From NCBI GenBank assembly GCA_928212115.1, contig CAKMRJ010005745.1, positions 213,629,777-213,693,776 of the forward strand: 64,000 bases of DNA, written 5' to 3'. Both the position numbers and the translations under genes were made by a program. Below, piece by piece: positions 24,875 through 35,482 of the stretch. The notes under the pieces were generated by a model. It was not told where the DNA came from. It saw only the letters and a list, made by a program, of their open reading frames with translations, and did not search any database. This DNA comes from Lactuca virosa. Its lineage: Eukaryota; Streptophyta; Magnoliopsida; Asterales; Asteraceae. How positions within the stretch are numbered: the first letter of the stretch is position 1; each line of letters opens with the position of its first letter.

Positions 24875-25426
24875 AAACCCTCCTATGGGCCTTACCCTAA
24901 AGCCCAGTAAATTGTTCTAGTCCATTTGCTTGTTCTTGGATGGCCCAACACAAAGCCCAAGTGAAATTAGGGTTTCACATAAAATGACGATTAGGGTTAA
25001 GTGTTTCTTACTTAACCCACTAAGGACTTAATATATTAAGTCCTTTACTCTACTAGATAAGTGATATGGAATAATTGGGCTTAATACACAATCCAATCCC
25101 AATGACTCAAAAGTGGGTTCAAATAAGTCCAAGGCCCAAATACTCACAATTAGGGTTTTCCACCCAAACATGGCCCAATAGGCCCAAATCTAATCTCTAA
25201 GCCCATTAGGGTTCGCTAGTGGGGCACCACCCACTACCACCTCGGGTAGTGGTGGTCAACGGCAGCTCACGGTGGTGGTTTTGCGTTTTTTTTTTTATTA
25301 TTCAATTTGCTAATTACAATTACAGTTTTTAATCCACAAATAAACACACCCACTAACTACTCTATCACACACACACAGCCACCCTAGTGGTGGCCGGCGA
25401 TGGCTTGTGGCGGCAGCCACCACCTT

Positions 25427-25450
25427 ACGGTGGTGGTGGTGGTGGTGGCC
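25427..25450. repeat. GGT microsatellite
   Basis: A (GGT)n run in the G1 LTR. The homologous copy at 33975-33990 is shorter, so the run has changed length between copies. Confidence 0.85.
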
Positions 25451-26474
25451 TTCTAGGTTTTCTAGCCACGCAAAACACCAACAAAACGAACAACAACATC
25501 AGATTACACACATACATGCGACCCAGAAACTGAAACGTCCACTGCAACCTTCCTCGGGGCGGTGGCTGTTGGCCGGAGCAACAAGAGCAAGCCCTACGGG
25601 CGGCGACAGTCGTGACTACGGCGCCACACCGGAGAAATGGAGAAGGAGGGTTGAGACTTCGCTAATGGCAGCAGCAGCAACAACTGAAGATGACCCCTTT
25701 TTGATCTTCGTTCACGACAACCTCAACAGCCAAGAGTCACGGGAATGGCGGCACTTGACGGCAACGCTGGGGCTCCACAGTGCTACAACGGCGGTCGTAG
25801 GCTAAGGCAGCCACCCAAACGCGAACCAGAAGAAGAAGAAGGGAGAGGATTGTCTGATAATATCAGCAACACCGCCCTGAATCCTTTCCGGCAGCCTAGG
25901 CGATCCTCCGATGCACGCGACGGCTCCGACAAGGAAGCTGCTGAGGCGTTTTGACGGCAAAGGGATGGCGGCGACGGGCCCCTGAACGTCCGGAACAACG
26001 GACGATGATGGCAGGATGGATGCCGGTAATGGGTGAGGTTAGAGTGGCGGCTGGAGGATGAGAGCATTTAGGGTTAGGGTTTGACGGCAGTTGGCTAATA
26101 TACCCGACTCCCTTAACATTTTCCCCATAATAGCGAAACCAGCCCCTCCAACTTCTTTTTCTTACAAAATAAGTCATAAGTTACCCTTTAACCCCCAGCC
26201 ATTTAAAATCTCTTCAAAAGAAGTCCAGAATTTACTCCTTGGACCCCGATTCCATAAATTCATTTCATTTTAAGTCCAAAACTTACCAAACAGCCCCTTA
26301 GCCTCTAAAATATTTTCAAAAGAAGTCCCATTAGTTACCATTTAGTCCCTGCCTTCATAAATACTTACAAAACTAATCTGAAACTTACACTTTTAACCCT
26401 CGACTTCTAACATTCTTCACAAATTAGTCCGGGACTTACATTTATTAATTTATTTAAATAAACGGGGCGTTACA

Positions 26475-26488
26475 ACTCTCCCCCACTT
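26475..26488 (-). promoter_or_regulatory. Polypurine tract of a G1-type element
   Basis: The minus strand reads AAGTGGGGGAGAGT immediately before TGTAACGCC, preceded by GAGGACGAAAT-type sequence. The same arrangement occurs on the plus strand at 35448-35482. It shows that the G1 LTR also acts as a 3' LTR for sequence to its right. Confidence 0.85.
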
Positions 26489-28272
26489 AAATTAGATTTC
26501 GTCCTCAAAATCATTCCTTATCATACCTTACACGCTAACTACTCAAGTAACATGGCCATAATCCTGGGTACACCCTAGCCTTCTCAGGGTAGCTGTGACC
26601 AACCATCACAAAGCCCTAACATCTGCAGGCAAACTAATTCCTCGCAACAAGATCACATCTACTTCATCTGAATTATGTTGTTTCGAGATGGTCTAAATCC
26701 TTGACATACCACTCTTACTAAATCATTATTGCCGAATCCATTCTACTTGTCTCTCAGTTGCCTACTCATCTCCTGATAACTCAAAGCTCCCACTAGAAAA
26801 CAAAATCACAGATCCACTTATCCTTGTGATTCACTTATACTGGCCAAAACTCAGATAATCCTACTGTAAGTGACTTAGCATATCCCAAGCTATCTGTGAC
26901 TCTAACCATATATGAAATCCCACAATACCATTACTGTTTGAGACACTGAACTGTCTGAAGCATCGAAATTCCTGAAACACTGAACTGTCTGAAGTAGTAT
27001 GTTGCGCCTTGGCCACCTTCCAAAATCTACCAAGACCTCCATGGTCTCAAATTGTTCATCAGTCATCTGAAATACCCGGTTCCAGTCCGGCTGCGGAGCC
27101 AAAGGACTCCATATTTAGTCGTCTGACCCGATCTCTGAACGAAATCCTCCTCTGGACTAGATGCTACTAGTTATCTTGTCACTGTGGCCCTAACGGCCTT
27201 CTGATCTAACTGATTGGTTCCATACGTCGAATCCTGACGTCACCAAACCCAAAGCTAAAAGTGATTGCTACATGACCATTGGTAGCCTTATGTCATAAAT
27301 GACCTTAAGCAGTCCACTGCTTCCTTTCTCTCTTCTCTGTAGTGGCACTTCTACAGTCTTATCACTAGCTTAACCATGTCTAATTCGTCTGGGAAACTCC
27401 GAAATCCAATCTGTGGATTTCCATATCCTCATTGCTACACCCTAACTGGTGGGTACTACTGTCCTTCCCGCGTCCTAACAACGCACTCACGCTATCTACC
27501 AACCTAGTGAATGCTACGGCTACACCCGCAGACTTACAACACTCTATCACCATCTGCTGCTAGTGAATGCTACGACTACACCCGCAGACTTACAACACTC
27601 TAACACTATCTGACTGCTAGTGAATGTTACGGCTACACCCGCAGACTTACAACACTCTAACACTCTCCGTCTGCTAGTGAATGTTACGGCTGCACCCGCA
27701 GACTTACAACACTCTAACACTATCTATATTGGATCGAACACGCGCTTGACCCGCACTCAGCTGAACTCATGTCCTAACTGGAATCCCCAACCTGATTCCC
27801 TAAGGCTTCCTAGCAAACATTACGGGAACGCGATCTCCTTATTGGCAAGTTTTTTTTTTCAAACTTCCATCTCACACTATCCTCCAACCATACAGCCGCT
27901 TGGGCTGTCTTCCTTCCACATAAGGATGTGAAACTTATCCCAGTTTCAAAACTGCTCCTACTTCTGAATCCTTGGATGATTCTCCCCTACTTTGATTCAA
28001 CTAACGTTCCACAACACACAATACTGGAAGGATTCTCAATCCTTCTTATCACCCATGACCAATCTGCTAGAAACCACGCTTACCATTGCTAGTGTTTCAA
28101 CACCAGCTAATCCAAAAGATCACACAACTTCTAAAAATCAGAATAAATCTCCGGTAATAACCCACTAGAACCAGGAAGCTCCGAATCTCAATTGGAGACC
28201 TCGGAATCTCCCACTGCATCACAACCTCTATCTTGGCCAGATCGATTAGAATATCCTTCTGATTGACAAGGT
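26489..28272 (-). pseudogene. 3' internal region of a second G1-type element, heavily decayed
   Basis: Only the right end is recognisable: minus-strand 28270-28100 encodes GHLVNQKDILIDLAKIEVVM and SPIEIRSFLVLVGYYRRFI, the end of a Ty3 reverse transcriptase. The rest, by position RNase H, integrase and the 3' untranslated region, is too degraded for me to assign. A 60-bp tandem repeat lies inside. Because this region and the gag of G1 flank one shared LTR, the arrangement resembles two tandem elements sharing an LTR. Confidence 0.6.
27503..27726. repeat. Tandem repeat, four units of about 58 bp
   Basis: The unit contains CTAGTGAATGCTACGGCTAC, then ACCCGCAGACTTACAACACT and CTAACACTATCTG. There are four successive copies with a few substitutions. 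Confidence 0.9.
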
Positions 28273-28988
28273 GACCTGGGAGAGGTTCACCACCATGTTC
28301 AGAGACGAGTATGTTCCCCCGGTGGAGAGGGAACGGTTGGTTTAGGAGTTCTTGACCCTCAAGCAGGGTACTGATTCGGTTACTGTGGTTACCAGGAAGT
28401 TTCATGAGAGGGCGATGTTCTGCCCTGAGCAGGTGTCTACTGAGCAGGCACGCATGAGCCGGTATTTGGGCGTTTGGAGGGATATTCGAGAGTTCGTGTC
28501 GAACTCGACTTACCAGACATTTGCTGAGCTCCAGGCAAATGCCCGGAAGAGGGAGATTGAGTTGGAGACTCAGGCCAGGGAGGAGGCCGAGTCTCAGAGG
28601 ATGGATCGGCGGCCGGCACAGTCTCAGCCGGCAGCCAAGCGGGCAAAGTCCGCTGATACGAGATCTGGAGGCCAGAAGGGTTGCACTTGTGGGAAGTGCG
28701 GCAAGGGACATGATGGGGTCTGTCGATCAGGTGCTTGCTACAAATGTGGCAAGGAGGGGCATATCGCCAAGGATTGCCCCAAGGGATTTATGGTTTGCTT
28801 TCATTGCAACCAGACTGGCCATCGGAAGGCCGAGTGCCCGTAGTTACATCAGGGATCAGCACAGGGATCTGCCCCTGCTGCTAGGGTTACCGAGGTTCGG
28901 CCAGCGAAGGCCGAGGCACCGAAGGCTCGCGGGAGAGCTTTCCAGTTGACAGCGGAGGAGGTCCGCGCAGCGCCCGATGTAGTGGCTG
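28273..28988 (+). pseudogene. G2 gag, 5'-truncated chromovirus nucleocapsid
   Basis: The frame enters at VTWERFTTMFRDEYVP without an N-terminus, because the element is joined to minus-strand RT sequence at 28270-28276. It has an in-frame stop near 28349, then FHERAMFCPEQVSTEQARMS, YQTFAELQANARKREIELET and two zinc knuckles: CYKCGKEGHIAKDC and CFHCNQTGHRKAEC. An in-frame TAG at 28841 follows the second knuckle. The same frame then continues open (LHQGSAQGSAP to VRAAPDVVAG) to a GT donor at 28989. Confidence 0.83.
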
Positions 28989-29050
28989 GTATGTATTCTT
29001 ATTTATTTATGCTGAGTTGAGATATTGTGCTTATATGATGATATGCGTAG
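28989..29050 (+). other. Candidate 62-nt intron between gag and protease of G2
   Basis: GTATGTATTC at the left and ATGCGTAG at the right bracket an AT-rich stretch. Removing it joins PDVVAG to TFLVSSIPALVLFDSG in frame; reading through it adds 11 residues and a TGA (29020-29022). A similar AT-rich gap separates gag from protease in G1. Either splicing or an insertion could explain it. Confidence 0.5.
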
Positions 29051-32000
29051 GTACTTTTCTTGTGAGTTCTATACCTGCCTTAGTGTTATTTGACTCGGGT
29101 GCGAGTCGATCATTTGTGTCGATAGCGTTTAGTCGACACATCAGTAGAAGACGAGAGGCGTTGAGTCGACCTCTGCGAGTTTCCATAGCTGACGAGCGAG
29201 CGGTGTATGCTACGGATGTGATACGAGGATGTGTACTCGAGATCTTCGGTGTTGAGTTCCCGATAGATCTGGTCCCGATAGCGATGGGGGACGTATGTGT
29301 CATAGTGGGCATGGATTGCTTGAGCCAATTTGGGGCTGTTATAGACTGCGAGCGAAAGTTGGTGACGATACGAGACCCTAGTGGGGGAGTACTTACGGTG
29401 TACGGCGAGGGTACCCGATGTGGGTCGGCGATTTGTTCGGCAGCCAGAGCGAGACAGAGTTTACAGCAGGGCTGCAGCGGGTTTGTAGCCTATGTGATGG
29501 ACGCACGAGAGGCCGCTGGGAGGCCAAGTTCGATGGATGACGTTCCGATAGTCCATGAGTTCCCGGATGTTTTTCCCGAGGAGTTGCCGGGTGTGCCTCC
29601 CGAGAGGCAGGTAGAGTTCCACATCGATTTGGTTCCGGGGGCAGCGCCTATCGCCTTGCGCCGCCAGAGATGCAGGAGTTATCCTCGCAGCTTCAGGAGC
29701 TGCTGGGGAAGGGGTTTATTAGACCGAGTAGTTCCCCTTGGGGAGCACCAATCCTTTTTGTCAAGAAAAAGGATGGTTCACACCGGATGTGTATTGATTA
29801 CCGGGAGTTGAACAAGTTGACGGTCAAGAACCGTTACCCATTACCGAGGATCGACGATTTGTTCGATCAGTTGCAGGGAGCGTCTTGGTTCTCCAAGATT
29901 GATCTGAGGTATGGATATCATCAGATGAGAGTGCGCGATGAGGATATCCAGAAGACGGCGTTCAGGACTCGTTATGGGCATTACGAGTTCGTGGTGATGC
30001 CTTTCGGGCTCACCAATGCACCAGCAGCGTTCATGGATCTCATGAACATGGTGTGTAGACCGATGTTGGATCGTTCGGTGATCGTGTTCATCGACGATAT
30101 ACTGGTGTATTCGAGATCTAGAGAGCAGCACGAGGAGCATCTGAGAGAGATCCTCGGGGTATTGAGGACGGAGAGGCTTTATGCCAAATTCTCCAAGTGC
30201 GAGTTCTGGTTATGGGAGGTCCAGTTCTTGGGGCATCTCGTCAACCAGGATGGGATTTTGGTCGATCCGGCCAAGATTGAGGCAGTGATGAGTTGGGAGG
30301 TGCCGAGATCTCCCACCGAGATCAGGAGTTTCCTAGGATTGGTCTGTTACTATCGGAGATTTATCAGAGATTTCTCCAAGATCGCCGTGCCTCTCACCAG
30401 GTTGACCCGGAAGGGTGTTGCTTTTTCATGGGGTCCGGAGCAGTAGACCTCGTTTGAGACACTTCGCCAGAAGTTATGCGAAGCCCCTGTGTTAGCCCTC
30501 CCGGAAGGGATGGAGGATTTTGTGGTGTATTGTGACGCATCGATATCAGGGTTGGGTGCGGTGCTTATGCAGAGAGGGCATGTGATAGCGTATGCATCGA
30601 GGCAGCTGAAGCCTCATGAGACGAGGTATCCCACCCACGATCTGGAGTTGGGGGCAGTGGTGTTTGCCCTCAAGATATGGCGTCATTATTTATATGGGGT
30701 TCGGTGTACCATATACACGGACCACAAGAGCTTGAAGTATTTGATGGATCAGCCCAATCTGAATATGCGCCAGAGGAGATGGTTGGACGTGGTAAAGGAT
30801 TACGATTGTGAGATCCTGTACCACCCGGGCAAAGCTAATGTCGTAGCTGACGCCCTGAGTCGTAGGGCGGAGAGTGCCCCGATTCGAGACATTTGCATGC
30901 GAGTGACAGTGATGACTCCGGTGTTGGACACCATTCGGGAGGCCCAGGCAGAGGCCGTGATACCGGAGAACCGCAAGAGGGAGCGGGTGATCGGGCAGGT
31001 GTCCGAGTTCGTTACCGGTAGTCGAGGGCTGATGACCTTTCAAGGTCGGATTTGGGTGCCGTATGCAGGCGGGGCACGTACCATTCTGATGGAGGAGGCG
31101 CATAGATCGAGGTTCTCGATCCATCCCGGGGCCACTAAGATGTATTTGGACCTGAAGAAAGATTATTGGTGGCCCTGTATGAAAAGGGATGTCGCGTGGT
31201 TTGTCGAGAGGTGCTTGACCTGTCGCAAGGTTAAGGCCGAGCACCAGCGTCCGCATGGCAAGTTGCAGCCGCTTGAGGTTCCCCAGTGGAAGTGGGAACA
31301 AATTTCCATGGATTTCATCACCAAATTGCCGAGGACCGCGAGGGGTGTCGATGCAATTTGGGTGATCGTCGACCGGCTGACGAAGAGCGCGCATTTTCTT
31401 GCTATCAGTGAGAGCTCTTCTGCTGAGAGGTTGGCAGAGTTGTATGTGAGGGAGGTGGTATCGCGTCATGGAGTACCGATCTCGATTGTGTCAGATCGAG
31501 ATGTACGTTTCACTTCCAGGTTCTGGAAGAAGTTCCACGAGGAGTTGGGTACGAGGTTGCATTTCAGTACCGCCTACCACCCCAGACGGACGGACAGAGT
31601 GAGCGGACGATTCAGACACTCGAGGACATGCTTCGAGCATGTGTGTTGGACTTCAGAGGAAGTTGGGACACGTACTTGCCGTTGGCTAAGTTTTCCTACA
31701 ACAACAGCCACCATTCGAGTATTGGTATGCCTCCCTTCGAGTTGTTGTATGGTAGGAGGTGTCGGACTCCCATTTGCTGGGGAGAGGTAGGACAGCGTGT
31801 GATGGGTAGCACTGAGATAGTGCTTCAGACGACAGAGCAGATACAGCAGGTTAGACAGAGGTTATTGACGGCTCAGAGTCGTCAGAAGAGTTATGCGGAT
31901 AGGCGACGATCCGAGCTTGAGTTCCAAGTGGGAGACTTCGTACTCCTGAAAGTATCTCCATGGAAAGGATTGATCCGATTCAGGAAGAGGGGCAAGCTGG

Positions 32001-32326
32001 GGCCCCGGTATATCGGGCCATTTAGGGTGACCGCGAGGGTGGGCAGGGTAGCTTATCGGTTGGAGCTACCTGAGGAGCTGAGACAGATTCATGATACCTT
32101 TCACGTGTCTCAGTTGAGGAAGTGTATAGCCGACGAATCGGCGGTGGTACCGCTGGAGGATATTCAGGTGGATGCGAGCCTGAATTATGCTGAGAGACCA
32201 ATCGCAATCAAGGTTCTGAGGAACAAGGAAGTGTCCCTGGTGCAGGTCCAGTGGCAACATCGGAAAGGGTCCGAGCTGACCTGGGAGCCGGAGTTGGAGA
32301 TGCGGGAGCAGCATCCAGAGTTGTTT
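29051..32326 (+). pseudogene. G2 pol: protease, RT, RNase H, integrase and C-terminal chromodomain-like region
   Basis: Protease (LVLFDSGASRSFVS, VIVGMDCLSQFG) ends in a frameshift near 29655. RT follows (FSKIDLRYGYHQMRV, VMPFGLTNAPAAFMD, FIDDILVYS) and ends at an in-frame TAG at 30444-30446. RNase H has VYCDASISGLGAVLMQRG and TDHKSLKYLMDQ. Integrase has an HHCC zinc region (HPGATKMYLDLK to CLTCRKVKAEHQRPHG) and the DDE core (MDFITKLPRT, IVSDRDVRFTSRFWKKF). A frameshift near 31590 breaks the E-containing segment. From 31628 the frame runs to HVSQLRKCIADESAVVPLED and VQWQHRKGSELTWEPELEMR, a chromodomain-like end typical of Tekay chromoviruses. At least two stops and two frameshifts disable it. 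Confidence 0.87.
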
Positions 32327-33909
32327 GTATTGACTCGCCGAGTGGGATCGCGCATTTCTGGTCTGATTTAATGAAGGACTCGACGAGTCGATGCGTGGAC
32401 TCGGCGAGTCCGCGCTGTTAAGTGAAACCCTAATTCTCGGGGCCTGTGGCCTACTTAAAGGCCTTTATAGCCTCCATTGCGGCCACTTCACCCCTGAGAA
32501 ACCCTAGAGAGAGAAAGAGAACGTTTGTGGTGCAAGAGGAAGGCTAATTCACCATTTCTTGTGTGTTTTAGCAAAAGAGAAGTAGTTTCCAACAAGATGA
32601 GGTCAAGGGAGCTGTGGATCCAGGGTTTTCAAGTTCAGATCTACACTATTGAGGTATCAAATCGAACTTCCCTTCTGTTTTGGGTTAAGATCTATGATTT
32701 AGGGTTTTCTATAAACCTTTTTAGGCTTGAAAGGTTGAGGTTATGGTCCCTTGCTGGGTTAGACCTCAGATCTGGACCCATAGAGGTCCAGAGAACCTTT
32801 CCCATTCTGCTTTATGCTTGTTCATGGAGGATTGGAGACTAGGTTGCATTATTTCTCCATTTATGACTTGATGTGGGTTGCATGCACGTAAAGTTTGCAC
32901 CTTTACGTGACCTTTGAGCACTTGAAGGCCAGATCTATAGTTTAGAGAAGCAGATCTGACCTCAGAAGGTCATTTGAGAGTTGTTATGGGAGCAACTTGC
33001 CGAGTCCATAAATGGACTCGACGAGTCGAGTCGGGGTTGCCCCGCGATTCGTGACAGGTGTAACCCGTCGAGTGGAAGGATGACTCGACGAGCCAAGAGA
33101 GGCTGAAAGGATTCAGAGGACCCGCATGGACTCGCCGAGTCGCCCTTGTGCACTCGACGAGTCGGGTCAAAGTTTGACCGTTGACTTTCGTTGACCTTAG
33201 GGTTCTGGTCAAGACTGATTCAAGAGAGTTCAGGGAACGGTAGAATGGCCTTCTACCCAATCTGTAGAGATGAGATCACGAGAGAATATTGATCGGGGAT
33301 GTTATTTGAATAATAGGGGGAGGCTAAGTCGGGACGTTGAGCACGAAAGTTTATCCGACTTCATTGAGGTGAGTCTTCTCACTATACTGTACCTGGAAGG
33401 GTACCTATATGTGACCGGAAGGTCTTATATGCTATGAGATGTATGAGATGTATGTTGTTATGTGATATGTATGTGTTATGTATGTTATGTACGATAAGGA
33501 CCGGAAGGTCAAGATGATATGGACCGGAAGGTCAAGTGGTTACGGACCGGAAGGTCGATACGGGTAGGACCGGAAGGTCTACCGGGATTCTGGACGGAAG
33601 TCCCCTGAGACACATGGATCGGAAGATCCTACAGAGTTATGGCCTGGAAAGGCGTATGTGTTGTATGTGGTATCTTGGGGAACTCACTAAGCATTTATGC
33701 TTACAGTTGTTATATTATGTGTTTCAGGCACTAGTGATGATCGTGGGAAGGCGCCGGCATGATTCGTACACACTTATAGAGTTTATGTTATTGAGATTTC
33801 GGGACATGTGTTATTATGACACAGTGGATACATTATGTTTTGTGATTATCGTGTAATTGAAAGTATGATTTAAAAATGAAAAATTGTTTTGGAAATTTAC
33901 GTCGTTACA
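32327..33909 (+). repeat. G2 3' LTR, 5'-truncated
   Basis: Non-coding sequence after the pol C-terminus ends in ACGTCGTTACA at 33909, where G1-LTR sequence resumes. No polypurine tract or TGTAAC start is visible, so the U3 start seems deleted. It contains many GACTCGACGAGTC-type palindromes (32338, 32378, 32397, 33013, 33080, 33128, 33155), a probable promoter around 32450-32475 (TTTATAG), a GTGAGT site at 33369-33374, a minisatellite, and the CTCACTAAGC...TTACAG...TTTCAG block at 33680-33727. Confidence 0.72.
33485..33640. repeat. GGACCGGAAGGTC minisatellite in the G2 LTR
   Basis: ACCGGAAGGTC recurs at intervals of about 22-24 bp (33411, 33490, 33512, 33544, 33568), with decayed copies to 33628. 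It lies between the donor-like and acceptor-like sites of the LTR. Confidence 0.85.
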
Positions 33910-34755
33910 TAAACACACCCACTAACTACTCTATCACACACACACAGCCACCCTAGTGGTGGCCGGCGGTGGCTTGTGGTGGTGGTGGCCTTCTAGGTTT
34001 TCTAGCCACGCAAAACACCAACAAAACGAACAACAACATCAGATTACACACATACATGCGACCCAGAAACTGAAACGTCCACTGCAACCTTCCTCGGGGC
34101 GGTGGCTGTTGGCCGGAGCAACAAGAGCAAGCCCTACGGGCGGCGACAGTCGTGACTACGGCGCCACACCGGAGAAATGGAGAAGGAGGGTTGAGACTTC
34201 GCTAATGGCAGCAGCAGCAACAACTGAAGATGACCCCTTTTTGATCTTCGTTCACGACAACCTCAACAGCCAAGAGTCACGGGAATGGCGGCACTTGATG
34301 GATGCCCGTAATGGGTGAGGTTAGAGTGGCGGTTGGAGGATGAGATCATTTAGGGTTAGGGTTTGACGGCAGTTGGCTAATATACCCGACTCCCTTAACA
34401 TTTTCCCATAATAGCGAAACCAGCCCCTCCAACTTCTTTTTCTTACAAAATAAGTCATAAGTTACCCTTTAACCCCCAGCCATTTAAAATCTCTTCAAAA
34501 GAAGTCCAGAATTTACTCCTTGGACCCCGATTCCATAAATTCATTTCATTTTAAGTCCAAAACTTACCAAACAGCCCCTTAGCCTCTAAAATATTTTCAA
34601 AAGAAGTCCCATTAGTTACCATTTAGTCCCTGCCTTCATAAATACTTACAAAACTAATCTGAAACTTACACTTTTAACCCTCGACTTCTAACATTCTTCA
34701 CAAATTAGTCCGGGACTTACATTTATTATTTTATTTAAATAAACGGGGCGTTACA
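33910..34755 (-). repeat. Second, deleted copy of the G1 LTR upstream part
   Basis: It aligns nearly base for base with 25341-26474, starting TAAACACACCCACTAACTAC and ending at the LTR terminus GGGGCGTTACA. It lacks about 27 bp of the GGT-rich stretch and about 280 bp corresponding to roughly 25757-26022. Identity elsewhere is very high, so the two copies separated recently or have been homogenised. Confidence 0.85.
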
Positions 34756-35482
34756 TGTAGACCCCCCCCCCTGTTTGCTTATGTGTTGTATATTAGGAGT
34801 TTGGTTACCAATATTGGGTTTTGGTTATGAAACTTCGGGTTATGAAGTTCGTTGTACATGTATTGAATGGTTGTCATGTGATTGTACACCTGAGTTGATG
34901 TGGAATTGGATGCTACGTGTGATTCTTGGATTGACCATTATTACGCTCGTGGAAGCGGTGGATTTGTGATTACTTGTCAGGAAGTCAAGTATGTATTTGA
35001 GGTCTATTGGACATAATTTCCTGATTTGTTGGAATTCACGATCGGGATTTTTGGGTGTTCGTTATGCATGTTTGGTGGTGTTCCTAGTCAGGTACTAGGG
35101 GTAGGTATGATAGATGGGCGACCATCAGTCCTTAGGTATGGTTTCTGGAGTTTTAGGCTTATGGATTCCCAGTTTTGTGAAGTATGATGCTAGAGTTGGT
35201 GTGTAGTTGCAATTTTGAGAGTTTCATGGTTGGAGTGGTTTCCGCTCTGAGTTGGGTCTTATAGTTGGGGAAGGAGCGGTAGTCTTGCAGTTGAGTGTTT
35301 TCAAGTGTTGGGTTGTTTGTTGGCATTAGTTGGGTTCCGAGTGGTCTCTTGAGTTTTCTTTATGGGTGCTTTAATTTTTATAAAGCGATTAGAGGGAGCA
35401 TATGGATTGTGTTGGTGCTATTTTTAGAAATTCTAACCGAGATGGATTTCGAGGACGAAATCTGGTTTAAGTGGGGGAGAGT
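34756..35482 (+). mobile_element. G3: 3' untranslated end and polypurine tract of a Ty3 element
   Basis: This stretch has no clear conserved domain and ends in GGATTTCGAGGACGAAATCT and a polypurine tract AAGTGGGGGAGAGT (35469-35482), followed by an LTR start. Its left end, at a run of ten C after the G1-LTR copy, is probably a truncation point. Confidence 0.65.

Larger units (their letters stand above)
24691..26474 (-). repeat. G1 LTR, upstream (U3-like) part
   Basis: On the minus strand the LTR begins TGTAACGCCCCG at 26474, next to a polypurine tract. It runs left to Copia-A and continues at 16841. It includes two identical palindromes (24712-24735, 24851-24874), a GGT-rich stretch and short GC-rich ORFs. 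I regard those ORFs as non-coding LTR sequence, because a diverged partial copy at 33910-34755 shares them with deletions. Confidence 0.72.

Noticed and set aside
25407..26270. GC-rich ORFs of 60-132 codons on both strands
   Set aside because: They lie in the G1 LTR. The copy at 33910-34755 shares the sequence with out-of-frame deletions and has no domain similarity. Treated as non-coding.
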